NCBI RefSeq assembly: GCF_004402215.1
Contig: NZ_SOEZ01000007.1
Location: 1 to 64,000 of the forward strand
Source: Cryobacterium tagatosivorans
GTDB taxonomy: Bacteria > Actinomycetota > Actinomycetes > Actinomycetales > Microbacteriaceae
DNA: 64,000 nt
Direction: 5' to 3'
Part shown: positions 25,477 to 34,280 of the stretch, one piece after another
How positions within the stretch are numbered: position 1 is the first letter of the stretch
How the letters are laid out: every line of letters begins with the position of its first letter
Notes under the pieces: model-generated
Databases searched by the model: none
Seen by the model: only the letters and a program-made list of their open reading frames with translations
What the model was told of the DNA's origin: nothing
Position numbers and translations under genes: made by a program

Positions 25477-26709
25477 ATGAATCAGGCATTCATCTACGAC
25501 GCCGTACGGACGCCATTCGGCAAGTCCGGCGGCGCGCTGGCCGGCCTGCGTCCGGACGACCTGGCTGCTCACGTAATCCAGGCATCCCTGTCACGCGTGC
25601 CGACATTCGATCCCGCCCTGATCGACGAAGTCGTTCTGGGCAATGCCAATGGCGCCGGCGAAGAGAACCGCAATGTGGCTCGGATGGCGACCCTGCTCGC
25701 GGGACTCCCCACGTCGATTCCCGGCACCACCGTCAACCGTTTGTGCGGCTCCAGCCTGGACGCGGCGATCATCGCTGCCCGTCAGATCGGCGTCGGGGAT
25801 GCCGACGTCGTTCTTGTCGGTGGCACGGAGTCGATGAGCCGGGCCCCCTGGGTCGTACCAAGGACCTCCGAATCCGCCGACGGGGACGATCGCGACCTCG
25901 TCTCGACCGAGCTGGGCTGGCGTTTGGTCAACCCGAGAATGCCGTCCGAATGGACGGTGTCCCTGGGCGAAGCAACCGAGCAGCTCAGGGAGAGGTACGA
26001 CGTCAGCCGCGAACGTCAGGATGCATTCGCCGCCCGCTCGCACCATTTGGCGGACTCGGCCTGGGCCAACGGCTTCTACGATGAGCTGGTAACGATGGTC
26101 CCCGACACGGCGCTCACCCGAGACGAGTCAATCCGGCCCGGAAGTACCGTGCAAAAGTTGGCGACGCTGTCCCCGGTCTTCCGCCCTGCGGGACCGGGGC
26201 CCTCGGCCGGCACGATCACGGCGGGCAACGCGTCACCGCTGACCGACGGAGCCTCCGCCGCCTTCCTGGGAAGCGAGGCGGCCGCCGACCTGCTGGGCCT
26301 GTCCCCCCTGGCACGTATCGCCGGGCGCGGAGCGGCAGCAACAGATCCGCAATTCTTCGGCTTTGCTCCCGTCGAGGCGGCAAACCGCGCTCTTGCTCAG
26401 GCCGGCGTCACGTGGTCCGACGTGGGCGCCGTCGAAATCAATGAGGCCTTTGCCGCCCAGGCCCTGGCCTGCATCGACGCGTGGGACATAGACCCGACGA
26501 TCGTCAATCAGCACGGTGGGGCGCTCGCCATCGGCCACCCTCTGGGGGCCTCCGGCACGCGGCTTCTCGGCACGCTGGCGCGCAGCCTGCAGGCCAGCGG
26601 CGAACGGTGGGGCGTGGCGGCCATCTGCATCGGCGTCGGCCAGGGCCTGGCCGTTGTCCTGGAGAACGTTTCCCCCCGGCGGACGCCGACAATGGTGGGC
26701 GCATGCTGA
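25477..26709 (+). CDS. pcaF: 3-oxoadipyl-CoA thiolase-like acyltransferase
   Basis: A 410-residue thiolase. The nucleophilic Cys lies in TTVNRLCGSSLDAA, the His in GGALAIGHPLGASGTR, and the second active Cys in AAICIGVGQGLA; NEAFAAQA is also present. The N-terminus (AFIYDAVRTPFGKSGGAL) and EENRNVARMATLLAGLP are most like PcaF, which cleaves 3-oxoadipyl-CoA to succinyl-CoA and acetyl-CoA. Co-location with PcaI/PcaJ-like CoA-transferase genes supports this, although other 3-oxoacyl-CoAs are possible. I chose ATG 25477 because CGGAG precedes it; an upstream ATG at 25393 would place the operator inside the gene. Its 3' end overlaps the next gene by 7 bases. Confidence 0.85.
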   Translation: MNQAFIYDAVRTPFGKSGGALAGLRPDDLAAHVIQASLSRVPTFDPALIDEVVLGNANGAGEENRNVARMATLLAGLPTSIPGTTVNRLCGSSLDAAIIAARQIGVGDADVVLVGGTESMSRAPWVVPRTSESADGDDRDLVSTELGWRLVNPRMPSEWTVSLGEATEQLRERYDVSRERQDAFAARSHHLADSAWANGFYDELVTMVPDTALTRDESIRPGSTVQKLATLSPVFRPAGPGPSAGTITAGNASPLTDGASAAFLGSEAAADLLGLSPLARIAGRGAAATDPQFFGFAPVEAANRALAQAGVTWSDVGAVEINEAFAAQALACIDAWDIDPTIVNQHGGALAIGHPLGASGTRLLGTLARSLQASGERWGVAAICIGVGQGLAVVLENVSPRRTPTMVGAC

Positions 26710-27401
26710 CCATCCACGACGATGTCGATGAGGCCGTATCGGAGATCACTGACGGCGCGATTGTCCTCATCGGGGGATTCGGCAAGGCCGGCCAGCCGAT
26801 TGAGCTCATCGAGGCCCTGCTTCGGCGAGGGAGCCGCAACCTGACGGTCGTCAGTAACAACGCGGGGAACGGCACGGTTGGGCTGGCGGCGCTCATCGGA
26901 GCTGGGCGGGTCGCCAAGATCATCTGCTCCTTCCCTCGTCAGTCGGATTCAGAACTGTTCGACGCCAAGTTCCGTGCCGCCGAGATTGAATTGGAGCTCG
27001 TGCCGCAGGGAAACCTGGCCGAGCGGATCCGAGCCGCGGGGTCGGGAATCGGAGGTTTTTTCACCCCGACCGGTTACGGCACGATGCTGGCCGCCGGCAA
27101 GGAGACGCGCATGATCGACGGGCGCGGCTTCGTCCTCGAGAGTCCCATCAGAGCTGACTTCGCCCTGATCAAGGCGCTCAAGGCGGATGGAGTGGGCAAT
27201 CTCGTCTATCGGAAGACGGCACGAAACTTCGGCCCGATCATGGCTTCTGCTGCCGCCCACACGATCGTTCAGGTTTCTGAACTCGTGGAGACGGGCGACC
27301 TCGACCCGGAGAACGTCGTAACACCCGGGATCTTCGTCAACAGCGTTGTCGTCGTCCCGGCCCAGGTCGCATCCAACGGTTCGACGGAGGTCGCACTGTG
27401 A
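26703..27401 (+). CDS. pcaI: 3-oxoadipate CoA-transferase subunit A
   Basis: A 232-residue CoA-transferase alpha subunit. IVLIGGFGKAGQPIELIEAL, TVVSNNAGNG, KIICSFPRQSD, ELVPQGNLAERIRAAG and GGFFTPTGYGT are all typical of PcaI. It pairs with the next gene, which carries the catalytic glutamate. Together they move CoA from succinyl-CoA to 3-oxoadipate. Its ATG lies within the end of the thiolase gene, and its stop overlaps the start of subunit B (GTGACTGAG context). Confidence 0.9.
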   Translation: MLTIHDDVDEAVSEITDGAIVLIGGFGKAGQPIELIEALLRRGSRNLTVVSNNAGNGTVGLAALIGAGRVAKIICSFPRQSDSELFDAKFRAAEIELELVPQGNLAERIRAAGSGIGGFFTPTGYGTMLAAGKETRMIDGRGFVLESPIRADFALIKALKADGVGNLVYRKTARNFGPIMASAAAHTIVQVSELVETGDLDPENVVTPGIFVNSVVVVPAQVASNGSTEVAL

Positions 27402-28060
27402 CTGAGAGATTGACCCGCAATCAGCTCGCCAGGCTCGTTGCCCAAGACATCCCATCAGGCGCCTACGTCAATCTCGGCATCGGCCAGCCAACACTGGTGT
27501 CGGACTACCTGACGCCGAGCCAGAACGTCACGCTGCATACCGAGAACGGAATGCTGGGTATGGGACCCGCGGCGGAAGGCGACGAACTCGATGAAGATCT
27601 GATCAACGCAGGGAAGATTCCGGTTACCGAGCTCCCTGGCGCTTCCTACTTCCACCACGCCGATTCGTTCGGGATGATGCGCGGCGGGCACCTGGATGTC
27701 TGCGTGCTGGGTGCGTTCCAGGTCTCGGTCGCCGGGGACCTGGCGAATTGGCACACGGGCGACCCGAATGACATTCCGGCCGTGGGCGGGGCGATGGACC
27801 TGGCCATCGGCGCCAAGGATGTCTTCGTCATGATGAACCTGCTCACGCGTGACGGGCGCAGCAAACTCGTGGAGGCCTGCACATATCCCCTCACGGGCGT
27901 CGGATGCGTCACCCGCATTTACACGGACATGGCAGTCCTTCTTGTCACCCCCGACGGAATCAGAGTGCGCGACACCCACGGCTGCACCTTCGAAGAACTT
28001 CTACGGCTGGTCGATTTGCCCCTGCTCGCGCCCGAACGTGAAAGTATGCTGAACGCATGA
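27398..28060 (+). CDS. pcaJ: 3-oxoadipate CoA-transferase subunit B
   Basis: A 220-residue beta subunit. The catalytic glutamate is in HTENGMLGMGP. VNLGIGQPTLVSDY, LPGASYFHHADSFGMMRGGH, DLANWHTGDP, PAVGGAMDLAIGAKDVFVMM and TYPLTGVGCVTRIYTDMAV follow PcaJ closely. It starts with GTG at 27398, overlapping subunit A by four bases, and its stop overlaps the IclR start (ATGA). Confidence 0.9.
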   Translation: MTERLTRNQLARLVAQDIPSGAYVNLGIGQPTLVSDYLTPSQNVTLHTENGMLGMGPAAEGDELDEDLINAGKIPVTELPGASYFHHADSFGMMRGGHLDVCVLGAFQVSVAGDLANWHTGDPNDIPAVGGAMDLAIGAKDVFVMMNLLTRDGRSKLVEACTYPLTGVGCVTRIYTDMAVLLVTPDGIRVRDTHGCTFEELLRLVDLPLLAPERESMLNA

Positions 28061-28896
28061 TTGAGGGGACCATCTCCGTGGAAGAGCCAAACGTGCAGCG
28101 CACCAGTGACCAGTTTGTTCAATCCTTGGCGCGCGGACTCGCGGTCATCCGCGCTTTCGACGCTGACCACACGCACATGACCCTCACCGAGGTAGCCAAG
28201 CGGACAGATCTGACTCGGGCCACAACCCGCAGATTCCTGATGACCCTGGAGGAGTTGGGCTACGTCCGCTCTGATGGGAAGAACTTCACGTTGACACCGC
28301 TGGTCCTGCAACTCGGCTACGCCTATCTCTCCGGTTTGAGCCTCTCGCAGGTGGCCCAGCCGCACCTACAGGATCTTTCCACCAAGCTTTCGGAATCCAC
28401 GTCGGCCGCCGTTCTGGACGGCGCGGATATCGTCTACGTGGCCCGCGTGTCGGCCCGACGCATCATGACGGTCGGCATCAATGTCGGCACGCGGTTCCCC
28501 GCGTATGCCACCTCCATGGGACGCGTGTTGCTCGCCGGTCTGTCCAGGGCCGAACTCGACGCGTACCTGAATTTCGTACCTCTTATCGCCCTCACGCCTC
28601 GGACCATTTCAACTCGCGGGGCTCTCCTCGACGAACTCCACAAGGTCAGAGCCCAGGGTTGGGCCATGGTTGATCAAGAACTCGAGGTAGGCCTCATGTC
28701 AATGGCCGCGCCCATCTACGACAGATCAGGCCGTGTTGTTGCGGCGGTCAACGTCTCTCTCCCGGCCCAAAACGGCATGAGCGGCAGAGAGTCAATCGAC
28801 AAGGTTCGGGAGGCGCTGATCCATGCGTCGGAAGCGATTTCGACGGATATCACCCTCATCGGCGACGGTGCGGCGAAGGGGCCGGGCCGAATCTAG
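28057..28896 (+). CDS. IclR family regulator (PcaR/PobR-like)
   Basis: A 279-residue IclR-type regulator. The N-terminal winged helix (QSLARGLAVIRAFDADHTHM, then TLTEVAKRTDLTRATTRRFL) is followed by the effector domain (SESTSAAVLDGADIVYVARV, TRFPAYATSMGRVLLAGLS, VDQELEVGLMSMAAPIYDRS). This is the arrangement of PcaR/PcaU/PobR, whose known effectors are beta-ketoadipate, protocatechuate or 4-hydroxybenzoate. It is translationally coupled to pcaJ, so it would follow the pathway output. Likely operators lie at 25238..25450. About 100 non-coding bases separate it from the conjugation cluster. Confidence 0.9.
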   Translation: MIEGTISVEEPNVQRTSDQFVQSLARGLAVIRAFDADHTHMTLTEVAKRTDLTRATTRRFLMTLEELGYVRSDGKNFTLTPLVLQLGYAYLSGLSLSQVAQPHLQDLSTKLSESTSAAVLDGADIVYVARVSARRIMTVGINVGTRFPAYATSMGRVLLAGLSRAELDAYLNFVPLIALTPRTISTRGALLDELHKVRAQGWAMVDQELEVGLMSMAAPIYDRSGRVVAAVNVSLPAQNGMSGRESIDKVREALIHASEAISTDITLIGDGAAKGPGRI

Positions 28897-29003
28897 CGTG
28901 CCGCCTGTCCGGCGCTGAGGGTCCCGCGCGCGCGGCGTTCTTGAGTGCTGGATGTTCTGATCAGGAGCGATTCTCGGGTGGGCGCGTCCCGGGTCATCGA
29001 AGG

Positions 29004-29525
29004 TCAGGCCGTTTCAGCGGCTACGTCGACATATCCCAGATACTCGTCGGACACCCTGAACGTCGCGGGCCCGGCGTGGTGTCCGCGGTGTTCGCTGCGG
29101 TCGCGGCATCCGGCGAGGCCGGCGCGGAGCTTGAGCGAGTCGAGGGTTGGCCAGAGTGCGCGTTGGTGCCAGTCCACGAGGGTGGAGGAGGCTTTGGCGG
29201 AGCGGGTGTCGTACGCAGCCCGGTGCGAGACCATGAGCGCGGTGAGTTCTTCGACGGCGATGGGGTGGCGGTACCAGCATTCCGGGAGCCTGTAGCTGGG
29301 GTCGGCCAGGTTGGTGAGGTAGCGCCCGTCGAGCCAGGTGACGAATTTGCCGAGTTCGTCCCAGAGTTTGACGGCTTCGTCGTGGTTGAGTGCCGCCCAG
29401 TAGTAGGGCCCGCCAGCAGCCCGGAGTTCGTACATGTCGAAGAGGTCGGGAAGGATCGTTTCGACGTTGACGAGGCGGGCGTCGAGGCCTTCGATACTCA
29501 TCGGGTCGAGGTCGTCGTCGTTCAT
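29004..29525 (-). CDS. DUF4913 domain protein of the conjugation cluster
   Basis: A 173-residue cytoplasmic protein of the DUF4913 family, seen in actinobacterial plasmids and integrative elements. It is recognised by YYWAALNHDEAVKLWDEL, LPECWYRHPIAVEELTALMV and TLVDWHQRALWPTLDSLK. It is the last gene of the type IV secretion operon, and its ATG at 29525 overlaps the coupling-protein stop by four bases. Function unknown; its constant position next to VirD4-type genes suggests a role in DNA delivery to the channel. Confidence 0.8.
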   Translation of the reverse strand: MNDDDLDPMSIEGLDARLVNVETILPDLFDMYELRAAGGPYYWAALNHDEAVKLWDELGKFVTWLDGRYLTNLADPSYRLPECWYRHPIAVEELTALMVSHRAAYDTRSAKASSTLVDWHQRALWPTLDSLKLRAGLAGCRDRSEHRGHHAGPATFRVSDEYLGYVDVAAETA

Positions 29526-31240
29526 GCGGTGATTCCCTCGAGCCCCAGGGACCATTCTTGGGACTGGTGCAGTTGGTCGGCGTCGGGGCGTTTCCACCAG
29601 GGGGTGAGTTGCACGATGGCTTCTTTCTCGCGGTAGAGAAGGAGGGCTTTGCCTTCGGGGATTTTGCGGATGTCTTCGACCTTCATCCGCCGCTCTTCCC
29701 GCTCACTCGTCGACGTGGAGGTGGTGCCCTGGCCGGCACCGTTACGCTGCAGGGATTTGCTGGTTTGGGTGACCTGGTGGGTGCCGATGAGTCGGGAGAT
29801 CTTCTCGAGGAAGGTTTCGTCGGCGAGGCCGCCGAAGATGATTTTCGCGGCCGAGGATTCGAAGATCGTGGTGGCCGCTTCGGGCCCCCATTTCCCGACG
29901 AGCTGGGACATGGATTGGGCGAAGATCCAGGTGTGGAGGCCGCGGCCGCCGCCGTCGCTCATCAGGTTCGGCAGTTGCGGGAGCGGGGACACGTTGGCGA
30001 CCTCATCAAGGACGAGCGTCATCGCAGTGGGCAGCCGGCCACTGGTCGTGTGCTGGGACACGCTCTTGGCTTCCTCGATGATCGCGGAGACCAGGGCGGT
30101 GATGATGGGCGCGGTCGAGGACTCGCGGGAGTCATCGACCAGGCAGTAGACGGTGTCGGTGGAGAGCACGAAGTCCCGGGCCCGGAACGATGCCACGGGC
30201 TCGTCGCCGTCCGCCTGGGCTGCCGGGCAGAGGAGGTCGAGCACGCGCGCGTCGGTGAGGGATGCGGTGATGCGGGAGAGGGTGGTTTTGGTGTTGCCGA
30301 TGGTTTCAGGGGCGTCTTCTCGGCACCACTGGTCGAGTTCGCGGGCCCAGATCGCCCCGTTGGGTGAGAGGTCCCGAAGAATGGCGGAGGGTTCGTGGTC
30401 GTTGAAGTCTTGCGCCCACCGGACGACGTCGCGCATGTTCCCCCCGGGGATGAGCGCGGCGGCGTGGAGGAGGGAGCGGAGGATGATCTTCACGCCTTCG
30501 ACGAAGTGCGCCGAGTCTTTCATCCCCGCGGACCCGGCCGGTCGGGCGTTGACGATCGCAGCGGCACGGGACTGGGCGGCGTCGGGGTTATCGCAGCCGG
30601 CGACCATGTCCCAGCGGGCTTTGCCCGGCCAGCGGGTGATGCCGTCGAAGTCGAACACGAACACGTGCCCGAGGTCGCTGCGTTTCTTGACCGTGACCCG
30701 GAACACATCGGCCTTTGTGGAGGTGGCGACGACGGCGCCGGCCGCGTCGACGATGCGGCCGATCGCCAGGTAGGCGCTCTTTCCCGCGCGGGGCGGGGCG
30801 ATCGTGCAGGAGGTGTCCTCTTCCCGGATCGTGACGGGCTTCCCGTCCAGGTGCGCGAACGGGACGACCGCGGCGACCCCGTGCCCGGTGACCCGCTTCC
30901 GCAGCTCCGCGCCGGTGGACAGTTCAGCGCTCCGGGCGCTCTTCCGGCGGTCCCAGAGGATGAACGAGCCGCCCAGCGTCACGGCGACCACGACCACCCA
31001 GAAGCCCAGCCAGATGCCGAGCATTTTCGGGTCGGGCGGGGTGAGGCCGCGCCGGGTGAATCCGGCGTCGTTGCCCGTCATGGTCATCACGGCCGCCTGC
31101 AGGGTCTGGTCCAGGCGCAGCACACCGACACCGGTCCCGGCAGAGAGGAACGCCAGGTGCAGGGCGAGCACGACGGCCAGGATCAAGCCGAGGAGCAGCC
31201 AGGGTGGTTGGTTCTGCTGGGGTTGGCGCGGCGCGGCCAT
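29522..31240 (-). CDS. VirD4/TraG-type coupling protein
   Basis: A 572-residue type IV coupling protein. Two N-terminal transmembrane helices (WLLLGLILAVVLALHLAFL and GIWLGFWVVVVAVTLGGSFI) precede the ATPase domain, which has a Walker A-like APPRAGKSAYLAIG and Walker B TLVLDEVANVSPLPQLP, followed by the conserved WIFAQSMSQL. It would link the DNA-relaxase complex to the secretion channel. The ATG at 31240 begins 2 bp after the ParA-like gene stop. No relaxase gene is seen in the window. Confidence 0.9.
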   Translation of the reverse strand: MAAPRQPQQNQPPWLLLGLILAVVLALHLAFLSAGTGVGVLRLDQTLQAAVMTMTGNDAGFTRRGLTPPDPKMLGIWLGFWVVVVAVTLGGSFILWDRRKSARSAELSTGAELRKRVTGHGVAAVVPFAHLDGKPVTIREEDTSCTIAPPRAGKSAYLAIGRIVDAAGAVVATSTKADVFRVTVKKRSDLGHVFVFDFDGITRWPGKARWDMVAGCDNPDAAQSRAAAIVNARPAGSAGMKDSAHFVEGVKIILRSLLHAAALIPGGNMRDVVRWAQDFNDHEPSAILRDLSPNGAIWARELDQWCREDAPETIGNTKTTLSRITASLTDARVLDLLCPAAQADGDEPVASFRARDFVLSTDTVYCLVDDSRESSTAPIITALVSAIIEEAKSVSQHTTSGRLPTAMTLVLDEVANVSPLPQLPNLMSDGGGRGLHTWIFAQSMSQLVGKWGPEAATTIFESSAAKIIFGGLADETFLEKISRLIGTHQVTQTSKSLQRNGAGQGTTSTSTSEREERRMKVEDIRKIPEGKALLLYREKEAIVQLTPWWKRPDADQLHQSQEWSLGLEGITA

Positions 31241-31242
31241 GG

Positions 31243-32667
31243 TTAGAGGCCGTCGGCGACGGCCGCGCCGGCTGCGAGCCACGCGTTCTGGGTTGCGGTG
31301 CTCACGGAGTCGTACCGGAGCGCCCCACCGTGGAGGGCCCGGTCGAACGGGATCGTGACAGCTGCCCGGGCGATACCCGAGAAGCCGTCGGCGATCCGCT
31401 GCGCTTCGGCCAGAGTGCCGTTCCGTTCGGACTGCAGGACGACAACGACCGCGTTTCGGGCCAACGCGGCCGAGTGCTCGTCGCGTTCGTGCAGCGCTTC
31501 CAGCAGGAGGGCGCCGGATTCGGCGGACTCCCCCAGCGCCGTGGTCGCCACGACGAGCTGGTCGGTGTGGTCGATCATGCGCAGCCACCTTGGTGCGGAC
31601 TCGTCGTTGCCGGAGTCGAAGAACACCAGACGGAAGTACTTGGCGGCAACCGAGTGGAGGGCGTCGAAGTCGCCCTGGGTGATCCGCTGCTTGGTGGCGA
31701 GCAGTTCCGGGTTTGAGCGAAGCACGTCGTATTTGTCGCCGGTCTGGTGGTGCACGTACCGGGCCAGGTCGGAGATCTGCGAGGACGGTGAGAGCAGTTG
31801 GCCGGTGGCGGGAAGCAGGTCCTGCACGGTGGAGTCGTGGGGGCCTTTCTCGGTGCGCCAGCCTAGGGTGCCGCGGGTGTCGTTGTTGTCCCAGGCGAGG
31901 ACGCCGGCGCCGCCGTGCCTGGCGAACACGGCCGTGAGCATCGCGGTGGTGAGGGTTTTGCCGACGCCGCCTTTGCCGTTGACGACGGAGATCTTGCGGG
32001 GGCCTGGCCAGTGCTGGCTGACGGCTTGAACGTGCCCGCGACGCCTTAGTTCCGCCTCAGACGCGGGGACTTGGAGGCCGGTGGTGCGGGCGAGGACGCC
32101 GCGCCACCCGTTGGCGGCCGCGGGCTCGCGCCGCTCATCGACGATGAAGGACGCACGCAGGGCCCGCGGTGCTGCAGGCTCCTCCCCCGCTGCCGACGCG
32201 TCTTCCGCGTCGGGGACGGGCTCCGAAACTGGGGGCTGCTCTGATCGCCTCGCCCGCTTCGAGGGCTCGGTGGGCTCCGTCGACGTCGTGCTCGTTGGCA
32301 GAGGAGTCACCGTGGCTACCGGCGGCGCCTCGGTCCCCCTTACCAGCGGCGGCTCCACCAGCACCAGCGACGGGGCGCTCTGCGCTGGCAGATCATCGGC
32401 GGGCTGACCGGCGGGGTCAGGGTCGTGGAGCTCTCCGTCGGCGCCAGCGATAAGCCGCCACTGGCCGTCCTGGTCGTGGACGGTGAGGTGCACGTTGCTG
32501 CCCAGGCCGCTGGCGAGCTTCATGACCCGGCTCATGATTTTCTTGCGCACGTCGACGTAGGTGTCGGCGGTGAGGGTTTCCTGGTTGCCGAGGACGCTGA
32601 GCTCGGCGCTGTTGCCGGTGACGACGGCGCGCACTTCATGGCGGGGAACGGATGTGGTGAGGCTCAT
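31243..32667 (-). CDS. ParA/MinD-like ATPase in the conjugation operon
   Basis: A 474-residue protein. About 200 N-terminal residues are variable and Pro/Ser/Thr-rich. A MinD/ParA ATPase follows with the deviant Walker A VVNGKGGVGKTLTTAML, a divergent switch II (VFFDSGNDESAPRW, where the usual D-x-P is altered) and VVATTALGESAESGALL. It is embedded between VirB4- and VirD4-type genes and is distinct from the partition ParA at 48254. It probably positions the secretion apparatus or plasmid at the pole. Its stop is 2 bp before the coupling-protein start. Confidence 0.85.
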   Translation of the reverse strand: MSLTTSVPRHEVRAVVTGNSAELSVLGNQETLTADTYVDVRKKIMSRVMKLASGLGSNVHLTVHDQDGQWRLIAGADGELHDPDPAGQPADDLPAQSAPSLVLVEPPLVRGTEAPPVATVTPLPTSTTSTEPTEPSKRARRSEQPPVSEPVPDAEDASAAGEEPAAPRALRASFIVDERREPAAANGWRGVLARTTGLQVPASEAELRRRGHVQAVSQHWPGPRKISVVNGKGGVGKTLTTAMLTAVFARHGGAGVLAWDNNDTRGTLGWRTEKGPHDSTVQDLLPATGQLLSPSSQISDLARYVHHQTGDKYDVLRSNPELLATKQRITQGDFDALHSVAAKYFRLVFFDSGNDESAPRWLRMIDHTDQLVVATTALGESAESGALLLEALHERDEHSAALARNAVVVVLQSERNGTLAEAQRIADGFSGIARAAVTIPFDRALHGGALRYDSVSTATQNAWLAAGAAVADGL

Positions 32668-34280
32668 TTGATGTGTCCTATCTGTTCTGCAAACTGCTTG
32701 GCTTCGCCGGTCGGCCAGAGCCGATCCAGCATCGATTCATCGAAAACAGGTTCGTCCAGTTCCGACACGAACTGCGGGAAACGTTGATCTTCGGCCGAGC
32801 CGGCTTCGACGGCGGCGTCGGTCTTGAACAGATCTCGTTCCCACTGCGTTGAGGTGGCGAACGCATCGACGATGTAGGAGAACCGGCCCACATAAGCGAG
32901 GAACACCCCGGGCTGAAGCGTCATCGCCAGGCGGGCGTGCGCAGGCGAGAGCTTCAGCCGACTGATGAGGTTGCTTTCCTCTTGCGTGTTTTGACGGAAG
33001 ATGAACTTGTTCTCCATGTCCCCGGCGATCGAATACGCGAGGGTGCGTTCCTTGGAGCCCTCTTCGCCGACGGCGTCGAAGTCGCTCATCTTGTGCAGGA
33101 TGACGATGTTGGACACCCCGTAGTGGCGGGAGAGTTTCAGCCACTGCTGGTAGGTCCGCAGGGCCTGTTCGGTGGCCATGTCCCGCCACCCTTCCTCGCG
33201 GACAAGGTACCGGGTGCGTTTGGCGGAGCGGTCCGAGATGACGGCCTGAATCCAGGACGAGGTGCAGATCTGGGTGAGCTGCGCTGCCAGCTCGCTGCGG
33301 TCAAACAACGCCGACGTGTCAACGACAACCATTGGCGCGTCCGGGTCGAACGCGACCGTGCTCTCCCCCTCAAACAAACCCTGCAGGTCCCCGGCAACGA
33401 AACGCTCCAGGACGTGCCGGGCCCGTTCCCCGTTGCTCTCCATCTCCGGCCGGTACCCCGGCGCGGCCGCGTCAGGGGACACGAGCGCCTGCCACACGTG
33501 GGTGATCGTCGGCCGGTCGTCGGTGGTGCGGATGGCGTGCTCGAGCGCCCAGTTGATGGCGGTGTGTTCCATCGGAGACAGTTTCGCCTGGCCCTGGATG
33601 GTGGCCTCGATGACGCTGGTCAGGGTCGCCCGGCGGCGGCCCTGGACCATGATCTCGTCGACGTCGTCCGAGACGCCCGTCAACCGGGGTCCGCGGTCGA
33701 GCGGGTTCAGCCGGGCGGTGGTGTTCTCCCCGCCAAGGGCAATGACCTGGCCGCCAACGGCTTCGGCCACGATCACCCACTCCCCCTTGGAGTCGGAGGG
33801 AACAACGACCTGGTGCCCGAACGCGAGAGAGCGGGTGCAGAGCTGCTTGATGGTGCCGGATTTCCCCGACCGGTACGCGCCGATGACGAGGATGTTCGTC
33901 GACAGGGCAGCCTTCGCGGTCGTGTTCATGTAGAGATCCCACGGGGAGAAATGCCAGAGCACGTCCGCGTTCAAGTCCACGCCGAGGAGGGGGCCTTCAT
34001 GGCCGAGGCCGTCGTCGGCGACGAACGGGTAGATGCCGGCCAGGTTATGGCTCGTGGCCTGGTGCGGCGGCTGCGCCACCTGCAACCAGTTCCAGTACTC
34101 CCCCGTCGACACCCCCGGGCCGAGCGGCCCGGCCGCCGGCGCGGGAAAACGATTGTCACCATCTGCCGTGCCCGTGTGGTCGGTGGATTTGCGCAGCTGG
34201 TCGACTTGGCGGCGCAGCTCGGCGCGCTTGGCGCGGGAGAGCCTGCCGGGTGGGGTGACGTTGAAGACTTCCTTGGCCAT
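32664..34280 (-). CDS. VirB4-like conjugation ATPase
   Basis: A 538-residue P-loop ATPase with Walker A IGAYRSGKSGTIKQLC, an RHAD-type NP(L)DRGPRLTG region after ARLNPLDRG, and a Walker B-position sequence RYLVREEGWRDMAT followed by the conserved Q-like segment NIVILHKMSDFDAVGEEGS. It powers channel assembly and DNA export on the cytoplasmic face. Its last four bases overlap the next gene start (ATGA), and it shares one base with the stop of the preceding SCO6880 gene. Confidence 0.9.
   Translation of the reverse strand: MAKEVFNVTPPGRLSRAKRAELRRQVDQLRKSTDHTGTADGDNRFPAPAAGPLGPGVSTGEYWNWLQVAQPPHQATSHNLAGIYPFVADDGLGHEGPLLGVDLNADVLWHFSPWDLYMNTTAKAALSTNILVIGAYRSGKSGTIKQLCTRSLAFGHQVVVPSDSKGEWVIVAEAVGGQVIALGGENTTARLNPLDRGPRLTGVSDDVDEIMVQGRRRATLTSVIEATIQGQAKLSPMEHTAINWALEHAIRTTDDRPTITHVWQALVSPDAAAPGYRPEMESNGERARHVLERFVAGDLQGLFEGESTVAFDPDAPMVVVDTSALFDRSELAAQLTQICTSSWIQAVISDRSAKRTRYLVREEGWRDMATEQALRTYQQWLKLSRHYGVSNIVILHKMSDFDAVGEEGSKERTLAYSIAGDMENKFIFRQNTQEESNLISRLKLSPAHARLAMTLQPGVFLAYVGRFSYIVDAFATSTQWERDLFKTDAAVEAGSAEDQRFPQFVSELDEPVFDESMLDRLWPTGEAKQFAEQIGHIK

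Noticed and set aside
29004-31588. N-terminal extension of the coupling protein to 31588
   Set aside because: The extra residues overlap the ParA-like gene and are not protein-like. ATG 31240 precedes the first membrane helix directly.
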